A stretch of DNA of 51,985 nt, from positions 1 to 51,985 of the forward strand of contig CAZOJQ010000018.1 in assembly GCA_964580185.1 (NCBI GenBank), given 5' to 3'. Below are positions 34,296 to 43,794 of the stretch, piece by piece (the first letter of the stretch is position 1; each line of letters opens with the position of its first letter). The stretch is from CAYWWY01 sp964580185. Its GTDB lineage: Bacteria; Thermotogota; Thermotogae; MWEM01. The notes beneath the pieces were generated by a model that was not told where the DNA came from, made no database searches, and saw only the letters and a list, made by a program, of their open reading frames with translations. The position numbers and the translations under genes were made by a program.

Positions 34296-36095
34296 ATGAG
34301 TGGATATTGGTCTCAGTATCTGGAAGTCGATCTTTCCACGCAGTCAGTTCAAATCAAACCAATCCCCATACGGGTGTCCGAAAAGTATCTGGGTGGCCGA
34401 GGCCTCGGTGCCTACCTGTACCTCCAGTATGCGCCCGATCCAAATGTGGATCCTCTTGGGGGAGACAACCCTGTCATTCTGGCAGTAGGACCGCTTACTG
34501 GTACGCCGGTTTCCGGTAGCGGGCGGGCGAGCGCGACGACTCGGTCTCCACTCACGAATACCCTATTGGATACCAATGCCGGAGGAATGTTTGGCCCCTT
34601 TTTCACGTTTACTGGTTATGACGCGCTGGTAATCAAAGGTCAGGCGGAACGACCCGTCATGGTGCATATCAGCGATAAGGGCGTTGAGCTCTTGGATGCC
34701 CAGGCGCTATGGGGTTTATCGACACAAGACACCACGCAGGTTTTGAACAAAGAGTACTTTCAAGGCGCTTCGATCCTATCCATAGGCCAAGCTTCCGAGA
34801 ATGGGGTCTTGTATGGAAGCGTCTGCGTTGATGGACACCGTTTTTTCGGACGGGGCGGGTTGGGCAGCGTATGGGCATCCAAGAAACTGAAAGCCATCGC
34901 AGTTAAAGGGACGAAAAGACCGGAGATTGCAAACAAAGAAGCTTTTGATGCAGCCAATTACGAGTTGATCAAAGTGATGAAAGCCAACCCGATCACCTCC
35001 AAAGTGTTGCCCGCTCTTGGGACAAACGCTTTGATGGAAGTTATCAATTTCTTTGGGATGCTCCCGACCCGAAATTTCCAGGAAGGGGTGTTTGAAGGCA
35101 TTCAAAAGGTTGATGGAGAGGCAATCGCAGACACCCTCCTAAAAAAACAGTCGGGTTGTTGGGGATGCGTCATCCGATGCGGCAGACGTACGGAGGCGAA
35201 TGGGATTTCCGGAGATGGGCCGGAATATGAGACCAATTGGGCCTTGGGTCCAAACCTGGGCATTGATGATCTGGGATTGATCACCCAAGCCAATTACTTA
35301 TGCAATGCGTATGGAATGGACTCGATCACCGCGGGGGGATCGATCAGCTACGCGATGGAAGCGACGGAGAGAGGGTTGCATGATTTTGGCATCCGTTTCG
35401 GAGAAAAAGAAAAACTGATCGGTATGATCCACAAAATTGCCACTTGCCAAGACGTAGGGAAGTTTCTGGCGATGGGTTCGAAACGGCTTTCGGATCAGTT
35501 TGGGGGAACGGAATTTGCCATGAATGTCAAAGGGATGGAGTTGGCGGCATACGACCCGAGGGGTTCAATGGGTATGGGCGTCGGATACGCAACATCCAAC
35601 CGGGGGGCGTGCCATCTGCGGGGAGGGTACTCCGTGGGGTATGAAGAACTGGGGACACCCCGGAGAATCAACCGATTGGCGGTCAGCGGAAAAGGGACCC
35701 ATGTGGCTCGAAGCCAAGATATTGGCGCCTTCTACGATTCTGCGGTGGTATGCCGATTCAATAGCTACGCCGTTTCCATGGATATCTGGGCCCGGATCCT
35801 GAACGCAGTTTCGGGAACGGATTACACATCCGCTGAAGTGGAGGCTATCGGGGCTCGTGTGCACAACTTGGAACGTTTGATCAACCTCAAACTGGGATTC
35901 TCGAAAAATGATGATACATTGCCCAAACGATTATTGACCGAACCCTTGAAGGAAGGGTTGTCCAAAGGGCGGACGGTCCCACTGGAAGAAATGCTCCAGG
36001 AGTACTACGATTACCGAGGATGGAACGATCAAGGTATACCGACGCCCACAACGATCGAGCGGTTTCAACTGAAGGAGGATGTGCCATGGCTGTAA
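34296..36095 (+). CDS. Tungsten-type aldehyde ferredoxin oxidoreductase family protein
   Basis: 599 aa with AAAGGAGG 11 nt before the ATG. AOR features: the N-terminal LEVDLSTQSVQIKPIP and KYLGGRGLGAYL, GPLTGTPVSGSGRAS, the 4Fe-4S ligands Cys288-x2-Cys291-x3-Cys295 (GCWGCVIRCGR) with a fourth at Cys486 (SAVVCRF), and the pterin-binding region around GACHLRGGY. These cytoplasmic enzymes oxidise aldehydes to acids with ferredoxin, using a tungsto- or molybdo-bispterin. The start of a class II aldolase gene overlaps its last 10 nt. The aldehyde used is unknown. It could also belong to the AOR subgroups that act on other carbonyls or as reductases. Confidence 0.96.
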   Translation: MSGYWSQYLEVDLSTQSVQIKPIPIRVSEKYLGGRGLGAYLYLQYAPDPNVDPLGGDNPVILAVGPLTGTPVSGSGRASATTRSPLTNTLLDTNAGGMFGPFFTFTGYDALVIKGQAERPVMVHISDKGVELLDAQALWGLSTQDTTQVLNKEYFQGASILSIGQASENGVLYGSVCVDGHRFFGRGGLGSVWASKKLKAIAVKGTKRPEIANKEAFDAANYELIKVMKANPITSKVLPALGTNALMEVINFFGMLPTRNFQEGVFEGIQKVDGEAIADTLLKKQSGCWGCVIRCGRRTEANGISGDGPEYETNWALGPNLGIDDLGLITQANYLCNAYGMDSITAGGSISYAMEATERGLHDFGIRFGEKEKLIGMIHKIATCQDVGKFLAMGSKRLSDQFGGTEFAMNVKGMELAAYDPRGSMGMGVGYATSNRGACHLRGGYSVGYEELGTPRRINRLAVSGKGTHVARSQDIGAFYDSAVVCRFNSYAVSMDIWARILNAVSGTDYTSAEVEAIGARVHNLERLINLKLGFSKNDDTLPKRLLTEPLKEGLSKGRTVPLEEMLQEYYDYRGWNDQGIPTPTTIERFQLKEDVPWL

Positions 36096-36694
36096 ATGAA
36101 GACCTTGTTCGAGAGTTCCAAAAAATCGGCTCGATTACATTCCTGACCGGTTTGAACAACTCGCACAGCGGGAATCTGAGCGTACGTGTCGGGAATAAAA
36201 TGTATGTTACCCGCCGCGGATCGATGTTGGGTTATCTTCAAGAGGACGATGTGATCGAGTTGGATCTGTTTCGAATCGACAGCAACCTGATGATCGCTTC
36301 CACAGAATCTCGGGTTCACGCAAAGATCTATATTCATACGGAAGCCCTCGCCATTGTCCATTGTCATAGTGTTGCTACGACCGCGCTTTCCATGGTCCGA
36401 GACGAGATCATTCCTATCGATGTCGAAGGCGGGTATTTCATCCGGAAAGCGCCTGTGGTGAGCTTTGAGTTTTCTTCGGGATCCAAGGAGATGGAGGACG
36501 CATTGCCGGAGTATCTGAAGAATTACAAAGCGGTAGTGGTCAAAGGGCATGGGGTGTTTGCGTGCGCTCAAACGTTGGAAGAAGCGCTTTTTTCCATCCA
36601 TTCATTGGAACACTCTTGCCGAATGATCGAATACCTGGAAAACATTGGCATCGATTCGAAGAGCTTAGAGAAACCGTCGTATGGCAAATGGTGA
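36086..36694 (+). CDS. Class II aldolase/adducin-family protein
   Basis: 202 aa from the ATG at 36086 (AAGGAGG 7 nt upstream, inside the AOR gene), overlapping the AOR stop by 10 nt. Class II aldolase motifs: NNSHSGNLSVRVGNKMYVTRRG for substrate binding, a TESRVHAKIY helix with the catalytic Glu, HCHS with two zinc-ligand His, and KGHGVFA with the third. The family cleaves or epimerises sugar phosphates (fuculose-1-phosphate aldolase, ribulose-5-phosphate epimerase). Aldehyde products of such an aldolase could be the substrate of the coupled AOR enzyme (inference). Confidence 0.95.
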   Translation: MAVNEDLVREFQKIGSITFLTGLNNSHSGNLSVRVGNKMYVTRRGSMLGYLQEDDVIELDLFRIDSNLMIASTESRVHAKIYIHTEALAIVHCHSVATTALSMVRDEIIPIDVEGGYFIRKAPVVSFEFSSGSKEMEDALPEYLKNYKAVVVKGHGVFACAQTLEEALFSIHSLEHSCRMIEYLENIGIDSKSLEKPSYGKW

Positions 36695-36767
36695 AGCGGC
36701 GCAGAAAGAATCCCCAACCACAAACCGCAGTCCATGATTGGGGTCCCATTCCGTTCGAAAGCGTGAA

Positions 36768-37031
36768 TCAAGCCGATCTATGCTTCCACCGCTTGAGCTT
36801 TGGCAACTTGTTCTCAAGCAGCTTTCGGGCTTTTTCTTTGTTCATCCCTTCCTTTTCCATGAAGGGAACACAGATATCGATCATCTCTTCCATATCGCAG
36901 TCAGTAACAAAAGCCCCTTCCTTGTAGCAGTACACACAATAATCCTCGTTTTTGCTCCCATCTCGTTCCGTTCCCAAGACCTCTTCTGTCAAAGGCATTC
37001 CGCAGCTTTGACAAACCTGTCCGTTTTGCAT
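36768..37031 (-). CDS. Putative zinc-ribbon domain protein
   Basis: 87 aa from the ATG at 37031 (GGGAGGG 8 nt upstream). Two CxxC pairs, CQSCGMPL near residue 7 and YCVYCYKEGAF near residue 31, form a zinc ribbon. A helical tail follows (MIDICVPFMEKEGMNKEKA onward). This matches the small bacterial family of putative zinc-ribbon proteins (zf-ribbon_2 type). Function unknown. The gene is convergent with the AOR/aldolase operon and stands alone. Confidence 0.9.
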   Translation of the reverse strand: MQNGQVCQSCGMPLTEEVLGTERDGSKNEDYCVYCYKEGAFVTDCDMEEMIDICVPFMEKEGMNKEKARKLLENKLPKLKRWKHRSA

Positions 37032-37201
37032 CGCTTTCACCCTCCCTTATTGATTGTATTGCGATTCTACGCTTAGAACATGACAGGATATGTCATATTT
37101 AAAAGGGGCGTGCTGAGCGGAGCAAGCAGTTCCCATTCGATCGGGGATCGCTGCCATCTTGTCAGTTTGCCACCCGGTTTTGTAATCTTTTCGTTTTTCC
37201 C

Positions 37202-39334
37202 TTACATCACGATCTCCCAAACGACCTTTTCTTGACCGGTTTGAGAATGATCCACAAAAACCCATTTCCTCGGATCAGGGGAAAACCCTTCATGTACACG
37301 TTTCATCTCGACTTTACCGGAGGCGAGTTGGAACTCTCGTAATGAATAGACACCTTGCTCATAATGGGTGGTCAGACCGTCATCTTCATAAAGCTTGGCA
37401 TTTGCAGCATTTCCAAAGCACCGGACTATTACCTGATCCCACTTTGGATCGGCGAGATGCTGCAAAACAGGCACTTCAAAGATCATATGGTCTTTGAGCA
37501 GAAAGTGCGCGATTCGGTGTAATGGAGTGGGCACCACATGCCATCCTTTGGTATAAACCTTATGGGTGTTCAGGTCCAGACCATCCTTGGGAAAATACAC
37601 AGCCCGATGAGTAATTCCTGGGCGGTAGACCGGAGCTACCATAATGCCGTCTCCAAAGATGAACTGGTCTTCGATGGACCAAGTGTATTCATCCGCTTGG
37701 TAATCAAAGAAAAGGGGACGCATCAAAGGACGATTGTGGATCAGGCTTTGCATGTATTGGGAATAGAGATGCAGCATCAACTGATAGCGCCTTTCCACCG
37801 TTTCGCGAGCCATATTTTCCACTTCTTCGCCGAATACCCATGGTTCTTGGGGACTGGTCCCGGTGGCTGCGTGGTTTCTGAACATCGGAATAAAACTACC
37901 AAGCTGCATAAAGCGAATGAGGAGTTCCGCAGTACAGTTTCCGCTGAACCCTCCAATATCGCAACCCGCATAGAAGATGCCGCATAATCCCAGGGATGTG
38001 ATTCGAATGATCTCCTGTAAGATATGTTCCCACCATGAGTGGTTATCTCCCGTCCATACCCCGCCGTACTTTTGAATCCCCGGATAAGCAGACCGAGAGA
38101 TCAATAATGCGCGCGCATGGGGATCGACCCCGCGAATCCCCTCAAAGGCTGCGCGGATCATCTCCCTGCCGTACAGGTTTTTTGTTACTGAATGGGAAGT
38201 ACCGTCTAGATGGAACATCTCATCTGCATGGCCGCGCTGTCCCATGGTTGCAATACGATCGAGGTGAATCAAACCATTGATCCCTTTATCGATATCCAGA
38301 TCGGTTAAAATATCGATTGCTTCTCGAACCTCTTTCTCAGTGAAAAAGATCGCGATCTCATTCATGTCGTTCCAAAAGGCATCGACGCCTTGCTGATAGA
38401 GTCGTCCAACCTTATCTGCCCACCATTTTCGCGCCTCGGGATCCAGAAAATCGGGAAAGCGGCTCCTTCCAGGCCATACAGCCCCTTCAAAATCATCCCC
38501 AGATTGGTCTTTCAAGAAGTACCGATCCTTGCCCTCCTCAAAAACAGGATAGTCTTTTTCTACCTTGACCCCTGGATCGATAATGGCGCTCACGCGAAAC
38601 CCCTGGAAATGCAATTGAGCAAGCATCTGGTCCTTTCGGGAAAAGGCGACCGGATCCCAGGTGAAGACTTTGAATCGTTCCATATGATCGATATCCAGAT
38701 AGATCACATCGCACGGAAAGCGCTTATCCCTGAATGTCTTGGCTGTTTCCAATACTTGATCCTGGTTCACATACCCCCACCGGCTCTGCTGGTACCCAAA
38801 TCCCCATAAAGGCATCGGCGCGTTTTTCCCGGTTAGCGCGATCCATTCCTGGATCAGTGTTTCTATGGTTTGCGTTTCCCAAATGTATTGCATGAACCCT
38901 TGATCTTTGACAAAGTATCGAATCGTTCCATCATTTCTCGTGTCCACATCTGTTTCCAAATAACCCGGAAAGTCCGTAAACACTCCGATCACTGTATCTC
39001 GATACAGGTGTATGGAAAAGGGAAGAGACTTGTACAAGGGATCAGAAGAGGGATGGTGGGTGAAATTGTCCGTATTTTGAAAGACATACCTTCCTCCTCT
39101 CCGGTTCAACGGACCGACCTTATCCCCATAGCCGAAAATGGGTCCGCCATCCATCCAACGGATCAACTCGGTCCCTTTGTCGGTTATCTCCAGGGATCGA
39201 TCCTGCAACCGGTTGCCTTGTTGATCCAGGCGAAACAACGGAGTGCCCGGATCAAAACGGATGGTCTGAAATGACACATCCTCAGGCAAACATCCTTGCA
39301 TAGTCGGATTTCCATATATCAGTCGATACAGCAT
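37202..39334 (-). CDS. GH31 alpha-glucosidase
   Basis: 710 aa with GGAGG 7 nt before the ATG. The N-terminal beta domain is followed by the catalytic barrel. The nucleophile is Asp323 in WNDMNE, the GH31 signature. The acid/base is probably Asp430 in TGDNHSWWEH. LPLW-type sugar-binding MPLWGFGYQQSRWGY and the FAGCDIGGF-like YAGCDIGGFSGN are also present. No signal peptide is seen, so action is intracellular on alpha-linked oligosaccharides. The start codon is preceded by a possible TGTGATAAAAT -10. ATCATAATG is repeated twice upstream, a possible regulator site. It is followed by its own stop and no operon partner. Confidence 0.97.
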   Translation of the reverse strand: MLYRLIYGNPTMQGCLPEDVSFQTIRFDPGTPLFRLDQQGNRLQDRSLEITDKGTELIRWMDGGPIFGYGDKVGPLNRRGGRYVFQNTDNFTHHPSSDPLYKSLPFSIHLYRDTVIGVFTDFPGYLETDVDTRNDGTIRYFVKDQGFMQYIWETQTIETLIQEWIALTGKNAPMPLWGFGYQQSRWGYVNQDQVLETAKTFRDKRFPCDVIYLDIDHMERFKVFTWDPVAFSRKDQMLAQLHFQGFRVSAIIDPGVKVEKDYPVFEEGKDRYFLKDQSGDDFEGAVWPGRSRFPDFLDPEARKWWADKVGRLYQQGVDAFWNDMNEIAIFFTEKEVREAIDILTDLDIDKGINGLIHLDRIATMGQRGHADEMFHLDGTSHSVTKNLYGREMIRAAFEGIRGVDPHARALLISRSAYPGIQKYGGVWTGDNHSWWEHILQEIIRITSLGLCGIFYAGCDIGGFSGNCTAELLIRFMQLGSFIPMFRNHAATGTSPQEPWVFGEEVENMARETVERRYQLMLHLYSQYMQSLIHNRPLMRPLFFDYQADEYTWSIEDQFIFGDGIMVAPVYRPGITHRAVYFPKDGLDLNTHKVYTKGWHVVPTPLHRIAHFLLKDHMIFEVPVLQHLADPKWDQVIVRCFGNAANAKLYEDDGLTTHYEQGVYSLREFQLASGKVEMKRVHEGFSPDPRKWVFVDHSQTGQEKVVWEIVM

Positions 39335-39476
39335 GATGGTTCCTCCTTCTCCCTTATCATAATGATCTTCATCCTGCTGGATTTTATCACAATTCCTGGT
39401 TTTTTCGGCGAATCATAATGTGATCCAAATTGGAATCGAATGATAGTTCTAATCTCCATTGTAGAGGGAGAAAGGG

Positions 39477-40385
39477 TCAGGTTGTGTCATATATCCCCGC
39501 AACCTCTTGAGCGATTTTCTTGATTTCTTCTCTGAGAAACGAAGGTTCGATTACTTCCACCATAGCTCCAAAGCTCAAGATAAGCCCCCTAACCCAATTA
39601 TCGACGGGATAGTAGAGTTTTACGAGGAAATGATCTTCGTTGGATTGGATTATCTGCTCTTCGAGGAAGAAGTCTTTATACGTTGAATAGATGTTTTGAT
39701 CGAATTTCAGAACAATCGGAGTTTCAGCAAAGCCTGCCCAATCGTTGTCTTGCTTAGGAAGGGATTGATACTGCGTTGGATTGAACGATTCATCAAGGAT
39801 TTGTAGGGATTTGATCCGGTTGATTTTAAACAATCGATAGTCATTTTTCAGGGTACAATAGGCATGGAGATACCATTGAGATCCTTTGACGACAATTTTG
39901 ATTGGATAAACAGTCCGTTTCGATGAGCGATGGGACGAGTTGAAGTACTCCAAAAGAACCTGTTGATGCCGGGTGATGCATTGGTTGATTTGATTGACTT
40001 TTGCTCGAAGATCTTCACTCATCCACCACCCTTTCATATCAAAGTAGAGGTTTGAAAAAGACGCATCCGCGCCAGCCATTTTATTCGAGATGCTTTCGAT
40101 CTCGACATCGTCAACGATGTCTTTGATCCCATGAAGCAAACCAAGAATGATCGATGCTTCTTGAGAGGAAAGAAAAGGCTTATCGATCCGATACCCTTCG
40201 ATGAGCTCAAACCCTCCCTCAACCCCTCTGGATGAAAGGATCGGAACTCCAGCCTGTTCCAGAGTTGCAATATCCCGATAGATGGTCCGCACCGAACACT
40301 GATAGTAATCTGCCAATTCTCTTGCGCTGATCTTTTTCTTCTTCAGCAAAAGAAAAATCATATTGACGAGCCGATCTGTTTTCAT
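39477..40385 (-). CDS. HTH/WYL-domain transcriptional regulator (YafY-like)
   Basis: 302 aa from the ATG at 40385 (AAGAGG 8 nt upstream). The N-terminal helix-turn-helix (MIFLLLKKKKISARELADYY, CSVRTIYRDIATLEQAGVPI) is of the DeoR/HTH_11 type. It is followed by a WYL domain with VKGSQWYLHAYC and a C-terminal WCX region. Such proteins sense a ligand through the WYL domain and mostly repress neighbouring genes. The GH31 gene downstream on the same strand is a candidate target but is 142 nt away; this is inference. Confidence 0.93.
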   Translation of the reverse strand: MKTDRLVNMIFLLLKKKKISARELADYYQCSVRTIYRDIATLEQAGVPILSSRGVEGGFELIEGYRIDKPFLSSQEASIILGLLHGIKDIVDDVEIESISNKMAGADASFSNLYFDMKGWWMSEDLRAKVNQINQCITRHQQVLLEYFNSSHRSSKRTVYPIKIVVKGSQWYLHAYCTLKNDYRLFKINRIKSLQILDESFNPTQYQSLPKQDNDWAGFAETPIVLKFDQNIYSTYKDFFLEEQIIQSNEDHFLVKLYYPVDNWVRGLILSFGAMVEVIEPSFLREEIKKIAQEVAGIYDTT

Positions 40386-40541
40386 TGGTAAATCCTCTTT
40401 CCCGTAGATCCTCCACGATCCTGATTGGTAACCACGTCTCTTTTCATCGATTATACCCTTCTTCCCCCACCCTGTCAATCTGAAACCTCTACTCTGATTA
40501 CAAATGAGCCCTTTTGCCTGGGATTGACGAATCTCCTGTGA

Positions 40542-40638
40542 TATAATACCTCATTCGCTCCAAGCGCAAGCGCATATGGTTCCTTCTTCCAAGGCCAAAG
40601 CTCAGTAGGAATGATTGGGAGATCCGAAACGGAACCAT
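40542..40638 (+). promoter_or_regulatory. Promoter and structured leader of the diguanylate cyclase gene
   Basis: TATAAT at 40542-40547 (extended by TGA) starts a leader of about 100 nt. The leader can close through ATGGTTCC (40576-40583) with GGAACCAT (40631-40638), enclosing CCAA/TTGG and TCCG/CGGA stems. It ends just upstream of the ribosome site. I could not match it to a known riboswitch. Confidence 0.45.
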
Positions 40639-40657
40639 CAGGAATGTGGGGGCAGGT

Positions 40658-42517
40658 ATGGCAAGGATGCTTGATCGAGAGGCATACAGATCGGAACCAA
40701 GAAAGCTCATTTTCAAGGGGGCGCTCTTGGCGGTCGCTTTCCTTCTCGTCCTAACAACAATCTCATGTCAAGGTTTTGTTTCAGGGGCTTTGGTCGATCC
40801 AATCTCAGCAGAAAGAGGGATAATGGATCTGACCGAAGTAAGCATTTTTCAGCGCGGGGTTCTGACTCTTGGCGGAGAATGGCAGTTCGTGTACGGGAAG
40901 CACATCCCCCCCGAAGAAATACTGGGAACGATATGGGATGAAGCGGTTCAGACCATCAAGGTCCCATCGACATGGAAGGGATTTATGGATCAAGGCGAAC
41001 CACTTCCCGGTATCGGAATCGCCACGTACCGGTTGAAGATCCTTTTGGGACCGAATACCCCAGAACGATTGAGTCTTCTCATACCTGCTTGGGAATCGGC
41101 CTATCGACTCTATATCAACGGAATCGAAGCAGCCATGACTGGGATTCCGGGGACAGACCACACTGAAACCGTATCTTCGTGGCGTCCGTTGGTTCTTTCA
41201 TTCGACTCCTCCTCCAAAACGGTGGAACTGGTGTTCCATATTTCGAACTTTGAACACGCCAGGGGTGGCCCATCCATGGTGCCTTATCTCGGAACCGAAG
41301 CGGCCATTCGAGATATGAGAGAAAAAGGGATTGGTATCAAGCTCTTTTCATTCGGAAGCCTGTTTATGATTTCTCTTTATCATCTCGTGATTTTCCTCCT
41401 GCGTCGAAAGGAGAAAAGCCCGTTATTCTTCTCGCTCTTCTGCCTCGCCATGGCCATTCGATCGCTTGTTGTGGACGAACAGTGTTTGATCCTGTTTGCT
41501 CCATTCATTTCATGGCACGTGCATGTGCAGGTTACGTATCTATCCTTGGCGCTTGCAATCCCGTTTTCCACCCTCTTTGTCAAATCGCTCTATGGCAGTG
41601 AGATGAACAAGATCATTACCCGAGGATTGATTTTTGCTGGTTTGTTCTTTACCGCAATGATTCTTTTCACTCCGCCAGTGATTTTTACTAGCCTCGTATT
41701 TCCTATGCAGGTCGTTATCGCGCTTATGTCCCTTTACATTACCGTGGTTCTTGCAAAAGCCTCATATCGAAAGAGGGAAGGGGCCAAATTGTTCCTCTCC
41801 GCTTTTCTCATCTATTCTCTGTGCATCATCAACGATATCTTTTATCATCAGCAGATCATTTCATCCGCATACCTTGTTCCAATCGGTTCTCTATTGTTTA
41901 TCTATTTGCAAGCGATCGTCCTTTCCCGAAAATTCGCAACATCATTCGTCAAAATTGAAGAATTATCCACGGAAAAAACGAAACTGGAAGGAACCGCGCA
42001 GAGTTTGCAAAGCTTGTCCTATCAGGACCCGCTGACAGGCATTGCCAATCGAAGAAGACTCGATGAATGGCTTGACCTGGAGTGGCGACGCGCGATCCGA
42101 GAAGGAAACGAGCTCTCGTTTATCATGGTGGATATCGATTGCTTCAAATCATACAACGATCGGTTCGGGCATCCTGCGGGAGATCATGTTCTCAAAATGG
42201 TAGCAGTAACCATCCAATCCTGCGCGCGTAGACCCGCAGATCTGGTGGCTCGGTACGGAGGGGATGAGTTCGGTCTGCTTCTGCCGGGCACCAGCGTTGA
42301 GGGAGCGGTATCTCTAGCCGAGAAGATTCGATTGAAGGTATTGGGTTTGAGGATTCCACCCGCAAATCAATACGTCGCGGAAGCTGTTTCCTTAAGCCTG
42401 GGTTGCGCGACAATCAAACCCGGTTTGGAGCAGGATCCGACGGATCTTTTCAAACAAGCGGACCGAGCGCTTTATGAAGCGAAAACAAAAGGAAGAAACA
42501 GAACTGAGCGGTTGTAA
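40658..42517 (+). CDS. Diguanylate cyclase with 7TMR-DISM-like sensor region
   Basis: About 619 aa (ATG 40658; ATG 40667 is an alternative). An N-terminal signal/anchor with a possible lipobox-like TISC is followed by an extracytoplasmic beta domain (~50-215) with jelly-roll features (GEWQFVYGKHIPPEE, VPSTWKGF, ATYRLKILL, YINGIEAA). Seven membrane helices follow (~220-430), then a GGDEF domain (DPLTGIANRRRL, MVDIDCFKSYNDRFGHPAGD, RYGGDEFGLL). The RxxD inhibitory site is present (RPAD five residues before GGDEF), so product feedback is expected. It makes c-di-GMP, opposing the HD-GYP proteins elsewhere in the window. Confidence 0.95.
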   Translation: MARMLDREAYRSEPRKLIFKGALLAVAFLLVLTTISCQGFVSGALVDPISAERGIMDLTEVSIFQRGVLTLGGEWQFVYGKHIPPEEILGTIWDEAVQTIKVPSTWKGFMDQGEPLPGIGIATYRLKILLGPNTPERLSLLIPAWESAYRLYINGIEAAMTGIPGTDHTETVSSWRPLVLSFDSSSKTVELVFHISNFEHARGGPSMVPYLGTEAAIRDMREKGIGIKLFSFGSLFMISLYHLVIFLLRRKEKSPLFFSLFCLAMAIRSLVVDEQCLILFAPFISWHVHVQVTYLSLALAIPFSTLFVKSLYGSEMNKIITRGLIFAGLFFTAMILFTPPVIFTSLVFPMQVVIALMSLYITVVLAKASYRKREGAKLFLSAFLIYSLCIINDIFYHQQIISSAYLVPIGSLLFIYLQAIVLSRKFATSFVKIEELSTEKTKLEGTAQSLQSLSYQDPLTGIANRRRLDEWLDLEWRRAIREGNELSFIMVDIDCFKSYNDRFGHPAGDHVLKMVAVTIQSCARRPADLVARYGGDEFGLLLPGTSVEGAVSLAEKIRLKVLGLRIPPANQYVAEAVSLSLGCATIKPGLEQDPTDLFKQADRALYEAKTKGRNRTERL

Positions 42518-42535
42518 TCAAACTTAAGGATTTCT

Positions 42536-42553
42536 AAAAGCGATTCCGCTTTT
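42536..42553 (+). terminator. Terminator after the diguanylate cyclase gene
   Basis: A perfect 7-bp stem (AAAAGCG/CGCTTTT) with an ATTC loop lies 18 nt after the stop codon. The T run is part of the stem. Confidence 0.65.
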
Positions 42554-42609
42554 GCTGGATTGCCCAGCTGTTTCATCCTCGAATATCAGATGAGGAAGGA
42601 TTTGAACCG

Positions 42610-43770
42610 ATGAACCTCGTGAAGGTGGAAACCAAAAAGCATTGGAAAGCCTTTGTGGCGTTTCCCTATCGCTTCTATAAAGAAGATCCGGTCTGGATTC
42701 CTCCTTTGATTCGTCAACAGAAAGCTTTATTTACCCCAAAAAAGAATCTCACTTTGGAACATTCGATTTATGCTCTGTTCTTGCTGATGCATCATGGGGA
42801 GCTTTTGGGAAGGATCGCCGCTTTTTTCGATCCTGTAGCCATCTCCTATTGGAAAGAATCGATCGGTCTGTTCGGCTCCTATGAATGTGTTGATGACACA
42901 ACAGCTTCCACTACCCTTTTAACTGCAGCCAAAGACTGGTTGAGATCAAAGGGGATGAAAACCATGAGGGGGCCATGGAGCTTCTCCTCACAAGAATGGG
43001 GCGCGGTTGTCGAAGGATTTTCCCCTCCCCCTGTATTGATGGCGCCCTATAACCCCAAGTACTATCCTGCGCACTTTGAACAATTCGGGTTGCGCAAGAT
43101 CAAAGACTTATGGGTTTATTCAGGGGACTACGATGAGGGATATGTTCTTCCGCAGCGATATCGAGAGTACGCTTCGATGATCCAAAAGCGAAATGAAGTA
43201 ACCGTCCGAACATTGAATCAAAAAAAGATCGATGAAGAAGTAGCAACCCTCGTAAAACTGGCCAATGACTCGGTTTCGGGAAACTGGGGGTACTACCCTG
43301 TCGAAGAAGCTGAAGCGAGAGCCATGGCCAAAGATCTAAAACAAATCCTTGATCCTAAGCTGATCTTTTTCGCGGAAAACAAGAACAAAACTCCCATCGG
43401 TTTTGCCTTGACGCTCCCCGACTTGAACAGCATCCTTCTTCCTCTGAAGGGAAGGCTATACCCCTTCGGCTGGATTCACGTGATGAAAAACATTCACCGC
43501 ATTCGGCAGTTCCGAATGTGGGGGTTGGGTGTTATCCCATCCTACCAAGGAAAAGCCATCGACCTTTTGCTTTATCTGAAAACATATGAGGAGCTGTTGT
43601 CCAGAAGGGCAAGACTAGAGATCAACTATGTGCTGGAAGACAACCATCGAATGAATAACGCCCTTAGAAACCTCATGGTAAAGCGATTGCGAACCTATCG
43701 AGTCTATGAGATGGGGATTTCTGACCCGCCGCATACTACCCACGAAAATCCCGAACATCCGATCATCTAG
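42610..43770 (+). CDS. YghO-like GNAT-fold protein
   Basis: 386 aa. The N-terminal part (VKVETKKHWKAFVAFPYRFY, DPVWIPPLIRQQK) and the MRGPWSFSSQEWG segment match the YghO-like family of large GNAT-related proteins. The acetyl-CoA-like region is around RMWGLGVIPSYQGKAIDLLL near residue 300. The function in this family is unknown, though some members lie near lipid or cell-envelope genes. The ATG has GGAAGG about 9 nt upstream. It ends 24 nt from the convergent GNAT gene. Confidence 0.9.
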   Translation: MNLVKVETKKHWKAFVAFPYRFYKEDPVWIPPLIRQQKALFTPKKNLTLEHSIYALFLLMHHGELLGRIAAFFDPVAISYWKESIGLFGSYECVDDTTASTTLLTAAKDWLRSKGMKTMRGPWSFSSQEWGAVVEGFSPPPVLMAPYNPKYYPAHFEQFGLRKIKDLWVYSGDYDEGYVLPQRYREYASMIQKRNEVTVRTLNQKKIDEEVATLVKLANDSVSGNWGYYPVEEAEARAMAKDLKQILDPKLIFFAENKNKTPIGFALTLPDLNSILLPLKGRLYPFGWIHVMKNIHRIRQFRMWGLGVIPSYQGKAIDLLLYLKTYEELLSRRARLEINYVLEDNHRMNNALRNLMVKRLRTYRVYEMGISDPPHTTHENPEHPII

Positions 43771-43794
43771 CACTTTCGATGGGCTGGATCGATT

